Below, piece by piece: positions 1 through 7,496 of a stretch of DNA of 14,105 nt. The position numbers and the translations under genes were made by a program. The first letter of the stretch is position 1. Each line of letters begins with the position of its first letter. Below the pieces are notes generated by a model. It was not told the DNA's origin. It made no database searches and was given only the letters and a program-made list of their open reading frames with translations. Source of the stretch: Prevotellaceae bacterium (GTDB lineage: Bacteria; Bacteroidota; Bacteroidia; Bacteroidales; UBA932). The stretch covers positions 1 through 14,105 of the forward strand of contig JAITAP010000165.1 in assembly GCA_031284065.1 (NCBI GenBank). Reading direction: 5' to 3'.

Positions 1-335
1 TGTTTCTGTCCGGCAGCAAAGGCGAGGGGCTGCTCATTGCCGCCGACAGCCTGCTAAGCGTGAGCGCATGGCCGTGGACCGAAAGTGCGATAAACAAAGC
101 GCGGCACACCAGTGAGCTCAAGGACGCAGGCTACATTGTGCTGAACATAGACCTGCGGCAGATGGGCGTAGGCGGTAACGATACGTGGAGCGAAATATCA
201 GCTCCGCTGGAACAGTACCAAATTCCGGCGCGAAATTATGATTACACATTCTTCTTAACGCCGGACAAGCTGCTCAAAACAGATGAAATGAGTATGAAAG
301 CAAAGCGAATAAAAACCAGCAACCTTAAGATGTAA
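1..335 (+). CDS. GH2 beta-galactosidase, C-terminal fragment (5' end outside window)
   Basis: The frame is open from base 3 and ends at the TAA at 333-335, so only about the last 110 residues are present. The segment contains IDLRQMGVGGNDTWS followed by a Tyr-rich strand ending in FFLTP. This is the characteristic end of the C-terminal beta-sandwich (small-chain, domain 5) of LacZ-type GH2 beta-galactosidases, which hydrolyse terminal beta-D-galactosides. The GTG at 60 is an internal Val codon, not a start, because the family homology continues upstream of it to the window edge. About 20 polar and basic residues follow the conserved domain and are not recognisable. The next gene starts 5 bp after the stop on the same strand, which suggests co-transcription. 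In Bacteroidota such a pair usually belongs to a polysaccharide utilisation locus. The catalytic domain is not visible, so the exact substrate cannot be stated. Confidence 0.85.
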   Translation, partial: FLSGSKGEGLLIAADSLLSVSAWPWTESAINKARHTSELKDAGYIVLNIDLRQMGVGGNDTWSEISAPLEQYQIPARNYDYTFFLTPDKLLKTDEMSMKAKRIKTSNLKM

Positions 336-340
336 AGTAA

Positions 341-3300
341 ATGGCAAAGTTATCATTCTTCATTTTTTATTCTTCACTTTTTTTGCTTCTTTCCTCGTGC
401 GTAAGCCGGCCGGTTAGCCGGAATACCGACCTTGAGGATGATTTTAAAAATCCGCCGGAGTCCGCCAAGCCTTGGGTGTTTTGGTATTGGATGCACGCCG
501 CCGTGTCTCGCGAAGGTATTACCGCCGACCTTGAAGCGATGCGGCAGGCAGGCATTGGCGGAGCCTACCTCATGCCCATTCTGGGCGCAAAAAATCCGCC
601 GCTTATCGACCCTCCCGTAGAGCAGCTTTCGCCCGAATGGTGGGAGATGGTGCGCCACGCCATGCGCGAAGCCGACCGGCTTGGGCTGAAAATTGCCATG
701 CACGATTGCGACGGGTTTGCGCTGGCAGGAGGGACATGGATTACGCCGGAGTTGTCAATGCAAAAAGTTGTGTGGACAAAGACGACCGTAGAGGGTGGGC
801 AGGTTTTCAACGATACGCTTGCGCAGCCCGAAAGCTACAGGGGATACTACAGGGATATTGCCGTGTACGCTTTCCCTGCGCCGGAGGGCGCTGAATTTTC
901 GACCGCAGCAACCGCTCCAAAAGTTACCTCATCGCTGCCAAACGTCAATCCGCAATTTTTGGTGGAGAAGGATGGCAAGGGGGAATTTCGCAGCAGCGAC
1001 TCCAGCTGGATTTTGTACGAGTTTGAGAAGCCTTTCACCTGCCGTACGATTATTGTCGGCATACAGGGCAACAGCTATCAGGCGCAGCGCCTTATGGTGG
1101 AGACGAGCGACAACGGCGTTGACTTTAGCCCGTTGGTACGCCTACAGCCGCCGCGCCACGGCTGGCAAAATACCGACGAAGACGTTACCCACAGCATCCC
1201 GGCAGCCACTGCCCGCTACTTTCGCTTTGTGTTCAACAAGTCCGGCGCTGAGCCGGGCGGCGAGGATTTGGACGCTGCAAAGTGGAAGCCCAACCTGAAG
1301 CTGAAGCGTCTTGAGCTTTTGGGCGAGGCGAGCATTAACCAGCACGAGGGGAAGTCTGCCCGCGTGTGGCGCGTGAGCAGGCGCACCACGCCGGAGCAAG
1401 CGCCGGATAGCGTTTGCATACCCTTAAGCAGCATTATTAATCTGACCTCGAAATTAAAAAATGGTCGCTTGGCGTGGAATGTTCCCGCAGGCAGGTGGAC
1501 AATCCTTCGCATGGGGCACACTTCCACCGGGCATACCAACGCCACCGGCGGCGCAGGCGCGGGGCTGGAGTGCGACAAGTTCAACAAAAAGGCTATCCAG
1601 CTACAGTTCGACAGCTGGTTTGGAGAAATTATTCGTCAAGTGGGGACAGAGCTGTCCGGTCGCGTGCTCAAGGGGTTCCATGTCGATAGCTGGGAGTGCG
1701 GCAGCCAAAGCTGGTCGCCGGTTTTGCGCAGGGAGTTCAGGAAGCGCAGGGGGTACGATATGATGACGTGGCTGCCTGTTATGTCGGGCTTGCCCGTAGA
1801 AAGCGCAGATTTTTCGGAGCGTTTTCTGTACGACTTGCGGCAAACAGTCTCCGAGTTGGTAGTAGATAATTTTTATGCCGTCATGCAGGAGAATGCACAC
1901 AAGGCAGGCTGCGCCTTTAGCGCCGAGTGCGTTGCGCCCACTATGGCGAGCGATGGCATGGCGCACTACAAGAATGTGGATATTCCGATGGGCGAATTTT
2001 GGCTCAACAGCCCCACGCATGACAAGCCCAACGATATGCTCGACGCTGTTTCGGGCGCACATATTTACGGAAAAAATATTGTCCAAGCCGAAGGCTTCAC
2101 GCAGCTTCGCTTAAGGTGGGACGAGCATCCGGCAATGCTCAAGGCGCTTGGCGACAGGGCGTACGCAAGCGGCGTGAACCGCTTGGCGTACCATGTATTT
2201 GCCCACAACCCGTTTATGGACAGGCAGCCGGGCGTAACGCTAAACGGCATTGGCTTGTACTTTCAGCGCGACCAGACGTGGTGGAAGCTTGGACGCGCGT
2301 GGGTAGAGTACGCGCAGCGTTGTCAGGTATTGCTCCAGCACGGCAAGCCGGTAGCGGATATTGCCGTGTTCACCGGCGAGGAGCTGCCTGCGCGGGCTAT
2401 GCTGCCGGAAAGACTGGCGACAACCTTGCCGGGCATCGTTGGCCAGGAGATGGTAGAGCGCGAGGTGCAGCGGCTGGCGAATGTCGGCGAGCCTGTTCGC
2501 GAAATCCCTGCCGGTGTGCTCAGCTCGGCCAACTCTGCCAACCCCGAAGACTACACGGATATGCTGCGCGGCTACAAGTACGATTCGTTCAACAGAGATG
2601 CGCTGTTGCGCTTGGCGCGGGTAGAAAACGGGCGTATCGTGCTGCCCGGCGGCGCCAGCTACGCCATGCTGATTTTGCCGCAGGACAACCCGCTTGTCCC
2701 CAACCCCGACCTGATGAGCGCAAAGGTTGCCGTGCGGCTACTTTCGCTTGTCAAAGAGGGGGCTACCGTGCTGGTGGGAGCCACGCCGGAGCGCTCAACA
2801 GGACTTGACGACGCAGCGGCAAACGATAAAATAGTACGGCGCGTGGCGGCGCAAATCTGGGGTGAAGGCTTTGTGGAGGAGCGCGACGAGGTATTGGGCA
2901 GAATTTACGTGAAAAATCTGGGCAAAGGGCGCGTGGTGAAGCTGCCCTACTACGCCGACAGCTTTTTCCAGCTCGGGCTTGCGCGCGACGCCGCCATCAG
3001 CGAAAACGGCAAATACGCGGCAAAAGTTGCGTGGGCGCACCGCGCTTCGGATAGCGTGGATATTTACTTTATTTCAAACCAGAAAGCCGAAGAGCGTACG
3101 CTAACCGTGTCTTTGCGCACCACAAATGCTCAGCCCGAGCTGTGGGACGCCGTAACGGGAAGTATCGCTGCCTACGTTGACTGCAAGCAGGAAAATAGCC
3201 ATACGACGCTGCAAATTCGCCTGCCGGAGAATGGCTCTGTTTTTGTGGTCTTCCGAAAGAAAACGGCAAAGAAACCGGATACGGCGCAAAGCAACATTTT

Positions 3301-3823
3301 CTCTCCCTCGCTTGCGCTGACGTCGCTACTCTACTTGGATGGAGCGTGGAGCGTATCGTTTGATAAAAAGCTGGCAGGCGAAGATAACGTTGCTGTTTTT
3401 TCAACGTTGAAGAGCTGGACAAGCCACGCTAACCCCAACATCCGCTACTACTCCGGTACGGCACGCTACACGCAAACCTTTACGTGGAGCGTGCCGAGCC
3501 ATCTTCCCAAACAGCTTTGGCTCGACTTGGGGCGGGTGGCAAACCTTGCCGAAGTTACCCTCAACGGCAAGCCCTGCGGCGTGGCGTGGACGCCGCCCTA
3601 CCGCGTGGATATTACCGATGCGCTGCGCGTTGGCAGCAACACGCTAAGTATAGAGGTTGCCAACACGTGGGCAAACCGCCTCATTAGGGAGTATGCTCTG
3701 CCGGAAGACCGGCGCAGCATTTGGACTATCGTCCCCGAAAAACAGCTCCACAACCTCCCGCTTCAAGAGGCGGGGCTGCTGGGAGAGGTGAGGATAGTGG
3801 GAGAATTGATAATTGATAATTGA
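341..3823 (+). CDS. GH106-type alpha-L-rhamnosidase, lipoprotein
   Basis: This 1160-residue protein has a lipoprotein signal (hydrophobic stretch, then lipobox LSSC with Cys20). The acidic residues after Cys that mark surface export in Bacteroidota are not close by, so a periplasm-facing location is possible. The mature N-terminus PWVFWYWMHAAVSREGI and the following barrel segments match GH106, the family of inverting alpha-L-rhamnosidases acting on pectin-type glycans. Residues about 216-345 look like an inserted beta-sandwich carbohydrate-binding-like module. Candidate catalytic acids are Glu452 (in DSWEC) and Glu584 (in QAEGFT). Their 132-residue separation equals that of Glu461/Glu593, the pair I recall for BT0986. 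Glu529 (in SAEC) is another conserved-looking acid. Residues about 998-1155 form a GH2-like galactose-binding jelly roll with LDLGRVANLAEVTLNG. The last codons and the stop lie inside a heptamer repeat, so the natural C-terminus may have been altered. The start at 341 is chosen because the signal peptide begins there. Confidence 0.88.
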   Translation: MAKLSFFIFYSSLFLLLSSCVSRPVSRNTDLEDDFKNPPESAKPWVFWYWMHAAVSREGITADLEAMRQAGIGGAYLMPILGAKNPPLIDPPVEQLSPEWWEMVRHAMREADRLGLKIAMHDCDGFALAGGTWITPELSMQKVVWTKTTVEGGQVFNDTLAQPESYRGYYRDIAVYAFPAPEGAEFSTAATAPKVTSSLPNVNPQFLVEKDGKGEFRSSDSSWILYEFEKPFTCRTIIVGIQGNSYQAQRLMVETSDNGVDFSPLVRLQPPRHGWQNTDEDVTHSIPAATARYFRFVFNKSGAEPGGEDLDAAKWKPNLKLKRLELLGEASINQHEGKSARVWRVSRRTTPEQAPDSVCIPLSSIINLTSKLKNGRLAWNVPAGRWTILRMGHTSTGHTNATGGAGAGLECDKFNKKAIQLQFDSWFGEIIRQVGTELSGRVLKGFHVDSWECGSQSWSPVLRREFRKRRGYDMMTWLPVMSGLPVESADFSERFLYDLRQTVSELVVDNFYAVMQENAHKAGCAFSAECVAPTMASDGMAHYKNVDIPMGEFWLNSPTHDKPNDMLDAVSGAHIYGKNIVQAEGFTQLRLRWDEHPAMLKALGDRAYASGVNRLAYHVFAHNPFMDRQPGVTLNGIGLYFQRDQTWWKLGRAWVEYAQRCQVLLQHGKPVADIAVFTGEELPARAMLPERLATTLPGIVGQEMVEREVQRLANVGEPVREIPAGVLSSANSANPEDYTDMLRGYKYDSFNRDALLRLARVENGRIVLPGGASYAMLILPQDNPLVPNPDLMSAKVAVRLLSLVKEGATVLVGATPERSTGLDDAAANDKIVRRVAAQIWGEGFVEERDEVLGRIYVKNLGKGRVVKLPYYADSFFQLGLARDAAISENGKYAAKVAWAHRASDSVDIYFISNQKAEERTLTVSLRTTNAQPELWDAVTGSIAAYVDCKQENSHTTLQIRLPENGSVFVVFRKKTAKKPDTAQSNIFSPSLALTSLLYLDGAWSVSFDKKLAGEDNVAVFSTLKSWTSHANPNIRYYSGTARYTQTFTWSVPSHLPKQLWLDLGRVANLAEVTLNGKPCGVAWTPPYRVDITDALRVGSNTLSIEVANTWANRLIREYALPEDRRSIWTIVPEKQLHNLPLQEAGLLGEVRIVGELIIDN

Positions 3824-3845
3824 GAATTGGGGATTGAGATTTGAG
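3804..3845. repeat. AT-rich heptamer tandem array (AATTGAT type)
   Basis: Six degenerate 7-bp units can be read in register: AATTGAT, AATTGAT, AATTGAG, AATTGGG, GATTGAG, ATTTGAG. The array overlaps the 3' end of the rhamnosidase gene and supplies its TGA stop at 3821-3823. Similar heptamer arrays occur at 7573-7605 and 11294-11356. Confidence 0.8.
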
Positions 3846-3951
3846 AATAAGGGTTGGTATGGGTTACGTGCTTTTTACGCTACTAAGGGGGCTTGGGGAA
3901 AATAAGGGGGGGCGCATATAATCTTTGTTAGGGTTAAGAGCTACAATCCCC

Positions 3952-3976
3952 GTTCCTCACTTCGTTCGGAATGACG
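3952..3976 (-). repeat. Single arm of a REP-like repeat family
   Basis: Read on the - strand, this segment begins CGTCATTCCGAACGAAGT and continues GAGGAAC. It differs by about two substitutions and one deletion from the left arm of the large inverted repeat at 12866-12899. Only one arm is present here, so it is a solitary or truncated copy. The surrounding 3846-4064 holds no gene I can support. Confidence 0.7.
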
Positions 3977-3997
3977 GAGAGGCGTGCGTTCAGGCAA

Positions 3998-4019
3998 GGG
4001 GCGGTTCGCGAACCGCCCC
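3998..4019. terminator. Perfect 22-bp palindrome between convergent genes
   Basis: The sequence consists of GGGGCGGTTCG followed directly by its exact reverse complement CGAACCGCCCC. As RNA it could form a 9-bp GC-rich stem with a CGCG loop on either strand. It lies between the 3' ends of the convergent rhamnosidase and beta-propeller genes, a natural place for a bidirectional terminator. No T-run follows on either strand, so intrinsic termination is uncertain. It may instead be a repeat-family palindrome. Confidence 0.5.
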
Positions 4020-4064
4020 CGCCGCGCCATCTCCGGCGACCTGCGGATGTGGAAAATCTGTCTT

Positions 4065-5204
4065 TCAGGCAGGTCCAAAGCATAGCAATGTTCCCTTTGT
4101 CGTGAGTATAAAAAATGCACCCTCAATAACTGCCGGGCTTGCCGTGATGTATTCGCCCGTGTCGTACTCCCACAGACATTCGCCGCTTGCCGCATCCAGC
4201 ACGGTTACCACGCCGCTCTTGGAGCAGGTTATGACCTTGTCGCGGCACACCAGCGGCGAGCTTTCGCCCGAAGCGCCTTTTTGCAGGTACTTCCACCGGA
4301 TGCTGCCATCCTTGCGGCTAATGGCGTAAAGATGGCGGTCGTCCGAAAGGATGAACAGCGTTTTTTTTGACACGGCAGGCACGGAAACGAACGTAGCGCT
4401 CTCGTCGGTTGCCGCTACCATCTTTTTGGAGCGGATTATTTTCCCTTTTTCAAACACCACCTCATACACGTTACCCGAATGGTCGGCAATGTAGCAACAC
4501 CCGCCCTCAATGGCAGGCGAGGCGGGAATGTAGGTTTCCAGCTTTACGGAGTCGGAGGGCATTCCGGTTGCGCCGTTGATTATCCTCAGCCAAGCGTCGC
4601 AGCCGCCAAACACAAAGTGCTCTTCCCACAGCGCCACCGCCCCGTTGATGTAGTAACCCGACTCAAACCGCCCCATTTCTTTGCCGCTTTGCCGGTCCAC
4701 GCAGTACAGGTAGCTGTCGTAGCTGCCAAAAACTACGGCCTCACGTCCCTCAAACAGGCCAATGGCCGGCGAAGCCGATATTTGCCCCATAGTTTCAAAA
4801 TTCCAAACCGTATCTTTTCTTTCCAGCGAGATGGCGCTCATAAACCCGTCTATCCGGCCTATGTAGAGCGTCGAATCGTAAACCACAGGCGTTGCCTCCA
4901 CAGCGGTTTTAAAATCATAGCTAAAGGCGAGCTGCCCCGCTGCGTTTACGCCATAGACTTTGCCGCGCTTGTCGCACCAGTACGCCGTTTTGTTGTACAC
5001 CACCGGCGAAGAGGATGTTCGCGCGCCGCTTTTGTAGCTCCACAGCAACGCCGGATTTTCCGGCAGCTGCACGTCCGTGTAGCCGCTTAGCGCAGCGTCT
5101 CCGCGAAACAGCAGCCAGCTACTCCGCTTGCTGTCGTCGGCGGAGCTGCCCACGCATCCCCATAGCAGGAGCGGAGGGAAGAACAGTATTACAAAATGCT
5201 TCAT
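4065..5204 (-). CDS. PQQ-type beta-propeller lipoprotein
   Basis: The 379-residue product starts with a hydrophobic signal and lipobox LLWGC (Cys17), followed by a Ser/Asp-rich linker. From about residue 50 to the end it consists of eight repeats with the pattern (A/S)SPxV...(Y/F)xxxxxGxVYxxxxxxG, for example at about residues 64, 104, 143, 188, 228, 273, 314 and 354. This fits an eight-bladed PQQ-repeat (BamB/YfgL-like) beta-propeller, a binding scaffold found in outer-membrane assembly proteins and quinoprotein-like proteins. I see no catalytic residues or PQQ-ligand set, so no enzyme function is claimed. The lipid anchor places it at the periplasmic or outer-membrane surface. It lies 108 bp downstream of the iron-sulfur protein gene on the same strand, with a hairpin between them. 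A functional link is therefore possible but not shown. BamB itself is an alternative, but the generic repeats do not decide it. Confidence 0.82.
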   Translation of the reverse strand: MKHFVILFFPPLLLWGCVGSSADDSKRSSWLLFRGDAALSGYTDVQLPENPALLWSYKSGARTSSSPVVYNKTAYWCDKRGKVYGVNAAGQLAFSYDFKTAVEATPVVYDSTLYIGRIDGFMSAISLERKDTVWNFETMGQISASPAIGLFEGREAVVFGSYDSYLYCVDRQSGKEMGRFESGYYINGAVALWEEHFVFGGCDAWLRIINGATGMPSDSVKLETYIPASPAIEGGCCYIADHSGNVYEVVFEKGKIIRSKKMVAATDESATFVSVPAVSKKTLFILSDDRHLYAISRKDGSIRWKYLQKGASGESSPLVCRDKVITCSKSGVVTVLDAASGECLWEYDTGEYITASPAVIEGAFFILTTKGTLLCFGPA

Positions 5205-5270
5205 TGAAGTATGCTAAAAGTTAGGTTTGATTATTTGGCAGCGTCGTCAGCACACGGATTAGGCAGCTTT

Positions 5271-5311
5271 ACGCAGACTTCTCCGGCTTTGTAAAGCGGC
5301 TTCATCTGCGT
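5271..5311 (-). terminator. Hairpin just downstream of the iron-sulfur protein gene
   Basis: Arms ACGCAGA (5271-5277) and TCTGCGT (5305-5311) are exact reverse complements. They enclose a smaller inner stem GCTTT-GT-AAAGC. The structure begins immediately after the TAG stop of the iron-sulfur gene read on the - strand. There is no strong T-run after it, so it may attenuate or process rather than fully terminate. The rest of 5205-5312 holds only an imperfect promoter-like TAACTTTT at 5216-5223, too close to the next start to trust. Confidence 0.45.
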
Positions 5312-5312
5312 G

Positions 5313-6665
5313 CTAAAGCGTCAGCGCACCTGTTGGGCAGAGGTCTGCAAGGTTTTTTGTCACGTTGCCAACGCTTTCTTCGGGCAGCGCTACCTGCATT
5401 ACAAATCCCCGATTCTTGAAGGTAAACCCGTTGTTGCTGTTGTACACGCACAAGCCGCACTTGATACACTTTGCCTGCTCAAACCACATACCCTCGCCTG
5501 CCGCCTGCCGCTTCAGGGCTTCACAGATGCTGCTTTTGGCGTACCGGCTGCTTTTTATGCCGTACTCCGTAGCGTACCGGCGCAGCTTGCAGGCAACTTT
5601 TTTATCGCAATCGCAGTACAGGCAGGCGCTGCGGTTGCCGCGCTCGAGCTGCTGCGCCGCCAATATTCTTTTTTCGGAATCGCTAAAGCGGGAGTATGCG
5701 GAGTTGAACATTTTTGCGTCCTGCCCCGCTGTGGCCTTTTTGTCCGGCGACAGCGCGGCGTGCAGCTGCTCCGCCATCCTGCGCCCCTCGAGCACCAAGC
5801 GGGCAGGCTGTTTTGACTTGGTAGCGGGAGCTACCCATTGGGGGTCGGGGTTGTTGTGCACGGCAGCAACAACGCCGCGATACTCGTCCGGTTGGGGATT
5901 TTCCGCCGAGCAGGTAAACGCTATCCCCATTGCCTTTAGCGCTTCTACCTCCAAGCTGAGCGTATCCGCCGGAACTTGCTCTGCCGGAATATGCGGCGCA
6001 AGAATAGACGAAAATTTGTCGAGCACCGTTACCTCGTAGCCCTGCTTGCGCAGGTGGTACGCCGCCGAAAGTCCGGCAGGGTTTGCGCCAATCACGGCAA
6101 CGCTAACGCCGTTACTTGCAGGTTGCCGTATTTTTTTCGCCGCAGCCTTGCTAACCAGCTCCTTTTTCACCTCGCGAATGGCTACAGCGCTGCCGAGGTC
6201 TCCCCTGCGGCACACTTTTTCGCACGGGGCGGCGCAAATGTAGCAGAGCGTTGCCGGAATAACAAGGCTGTCGCGGAGCAGCTCAAGGGCTTCTTCGTAG
6301 CGCTCCCGGTCGTAAAGCCTGTTCATGGCGGCAACGTCGAACCCGGCGGGGCAGGCTACGCGGCACGGCGCTTCGCAGTCGGCGCGGTGGTCGCTCAGCA
6401 GAAGCTCCAGCGAAAGGGTGCGCGTGAGCCTCACCTCCTCGCTGTCGGTTTCTATCTGCATACCCTCGCTGACCAAAGCGCTGCATGAAGGTATGATTTG
6501 CCCTGTGGCGCAATTTTTTACAACGCACACCATGCACGACGACCTGTGCTGCGCATTGGCGGCGTAGCACAGCGAGGGAACGGAAAAACCCTCGCGACGG
6601 GCAACCTCAATAAGGGTTTCGCCTTCCGCGACCGGTACTTCACGGTTGTTTATCGTAATATTCAT
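5313..6665 (-). CDS. NuoG-like iron-sulfur protein with inserted GltD-like cluster and flavin-fold segment
   Basis: The 450-residue product starts at ATG 6665, where the 2Fe-2S domain begins (MNITINNREVPV); an upstream in-frame ATG at 6701 would add 12 unrelated residues. Domains in order: a [2Fe-2S] domain (Cys33, Cys44, Cys47, Cys61) as in complex I N1b; a GltD/dihydropyrimidine-dehydrogenase-type double [4Fe-4S] segment (Cys97, 101, 105, 141, 144, 148, 152); a short dinucleotide-fold segment at 188-305 with GANPAG in place of GxGxxG; a Cys-rich motif (Cys348, 351, 353, 359) followed by KLRRYATEYG, as in NuoG; and a final [4Fe-4S] set (Cys400, 403, 406, and Cys443 in CPTGAL) matching N4. 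The role is inferred to be intracellular electron transfer, perhaps as a subunit of an NAD(P)-linked oxidoreductase or hydrogenase. No partner subunits are adjacent. The flavin segment lacks the usual NADPH-binding half, so it may be structural only. Confidence 0.8.
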   Translation of the reverse strand: MNITINNREVPVAEGETLIEVARREGFSVPSLCYAANAQHRSSCMVCVVKNCATGQIIPSCSALVSEGMQIETDSEEVRLTRTLSLELLLSDHRADCEAPCRVACPAGFDVAAMNRLYDRERYEEALELLRDSLVIPATLCYICAAPCEKVCRRGDLGSAVAIREVKKELVSKAAAKKIRQPASNGVSVAVIGANPAGLSAAYHLRKQGYEVTVLDKFSSILAPHIPAEQVPADTLSLEVEALKAMGIAFTCSAENPQPDEYRGVVAAVHNNPDPQWVAPATKSKQPARLVLEGRRMAEQLHAALSPDKKATAGQDAKMFNSAYSRFSDSEKRILAAQQLERGNRSACLYCDCDKKVACKLRRYATEYGIKSSRYAKSSICEALKRQAAGEGMWFEQAKCIKCGLCVYNSNNGFTFKNRGFVMQVALPEESVGNVTKNLADLCPTGALTL

Positions 6666-6711
6666 AAGTAAAAGACTCGTTACTTTCCAAGATGAGAACA
6701 AGAAAGCCCGC

Positions 6712-6740
6712 CAAAGGTAGCTATTTTTGCATCAACCAAA
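6712..6740 (-). promoter_or_regulatory. Bacteroidota-type promoter for the iron-sulfur protein gene
   Basis: On the - strand TACCTTTG (6712-6719) matches the Bacteroides -7 consensus TAnnTTTG exactly. A TTTG at 6737-6740 lies 17 bp further upstream as a candidate -33 element. Predicted transcription starts near 6705, giving a leader of about 40 nt to the chosen ATG at 6665. Confidence 0.6.
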
Positions 6741-6766
6741 AAGCCTCTCGCAATAATTCTGTTTGA

Positions 6767-7165
6767 TGGGGAGGTTTTTTTGGCTTTTTTTCCGTTATTG
6801 CCGGCGGCGACACTCTGCGGCAAAGCTGGGAAGCTCCGCAAAGCGTTCAGCCCGGCAGGAGCGCGTATGCGCTTGGCAGCGTTACCCTCACCGTTACCCG
6901 CCGCCACAACGGTACCGACCTGATAGAGGAATACCTGTTTGCCAATACGGGAAAGCAGCCGGTGCAGCTATTCGATGTGGGAATTTACACGCCATTCAAC
7001 GACAACTACCCCGACGCTTCCACTTGCTACACGGCGCGGACAAACGCCCACATTTGGGCGGGCGAACACGCCGCATACGTAAACGCTACCCACATGAGCG
7101 GGCAGGCGCCGCACGTGGGGCTTGTGGTGGTCAAAGGCGCGGGACTTGCTCGGCGCAAGCAACAA
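6767..7165 (+). pseudogene. Decayed fragment of an apparent secreted or carbohydrate-related protein
   Basis: The frame is open on the + strand from just after a TGA at 6764. From about 6800 it reads like real protein: AGGDTLRQSW, then VTLTVTRRHNGTDLIEEYLF, then FDVGIYTPFNDNYPDASTCY, then ARTNAHIWAGEHAAYVNAT, ending near GLVVVKGAGL. The beta-strand-rich pattern resembles N-terminal beta-sandwich domains of Bacteroidota glycoside hydrolases, but I cannot name the family with confidence. There is no credible start codon or signal peptide. From about 7170 the frame runs into a hairpin repeat element and only appears open to 7309. About 120 residues of an originally larger protein therefore survive, without either end. 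It is most simply a gene remnant truncated by rearrangement or repeat insertion. Confidence 0.65.
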
Positions 7166-7182
7166 CTCTCAACTCTTAAGCG

Positions 7183-7310
7183 CCATCCCGTTAGGGATGG
7201 AACGCTCGGTAGAAAAGCATCCCTGCCACCCAACCCGACATTCCTACCGGAATGTGTTGCGCCGAGAACATTGCCCTTTTCTACCGAGCCATTCATTCCT
7301 ACGGAATGAA
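7183..7310. repeat. Composite multi-hairpin repeat element
   Basis: Four perfect inverted repeats are packed into 128 bp. CCATCCC-GTTA-GGGATGG lies at 7183-7200. The 14-bp arms GCTCGGTAGAAAAG (7204-7217) and CTTTTCTACCGAGC (7276-7289) enclose ACATTCC-TACC-GGAATGT (7238-7255). TTCATTCC-TAC-GGAATGAA lies at 7292-7310. The two CATTCC hairpins are near copies of one another. This is the architecture of REP/BIME-like or small MITE-like elements. It directly abuts the gene remnant on its left. Confidence 0.8.
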
Positions 7311-7410
7311 AGACGCAAATGCCATACGAATAGCGCCACTACGCCCCGTGCGGAAATTCGGCGGCGGCAATTCTCGCCATGCAAAGCCCTGAAAAGGCGT
7401 AATCATTAGC

Positions 7411-7427
7411 GTAGGGCAACACCCTAC
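7411..7427. repeat. GTAGGG/CCCTAC hairpin in the same non-coding block
   Basis: Arms GTAGGG (7411-7416) and CCCTAC (7422-7427) flank a 5-nt loop. A further CCCTAC follows at 7433-7438, and a GCCCTGAAAAGGC mini-hairpin precedes at 7387-7398. It probably belongs to the same repeat-derived block as 7183-7310. The stretch 7311-7572 contains no coding region I can support. Confidence 0.6.
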
Positions 7428-7496
7428 GGATGCCCTACAAGGGAAAAGGTTTTAGAACAACCGCCTTGTAATGCAACAATTTGATTTTCAAACAAA

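Noticed and set aside
3918..3935. Promoter-like TAATCTTTG on the + strand
   Set aside because: The spacing between TA and TTTG is one base too long for TAnnTTTG, and no + strand gene follows.
7166..7309. Continuation of the + strand remnant frame through the hairpin element
   Set aside because: The amino acids there follow from the hairpin repeats, lose all beta-strand pattern and end without a conserved terminus. I treat the frame as fortuitously open.
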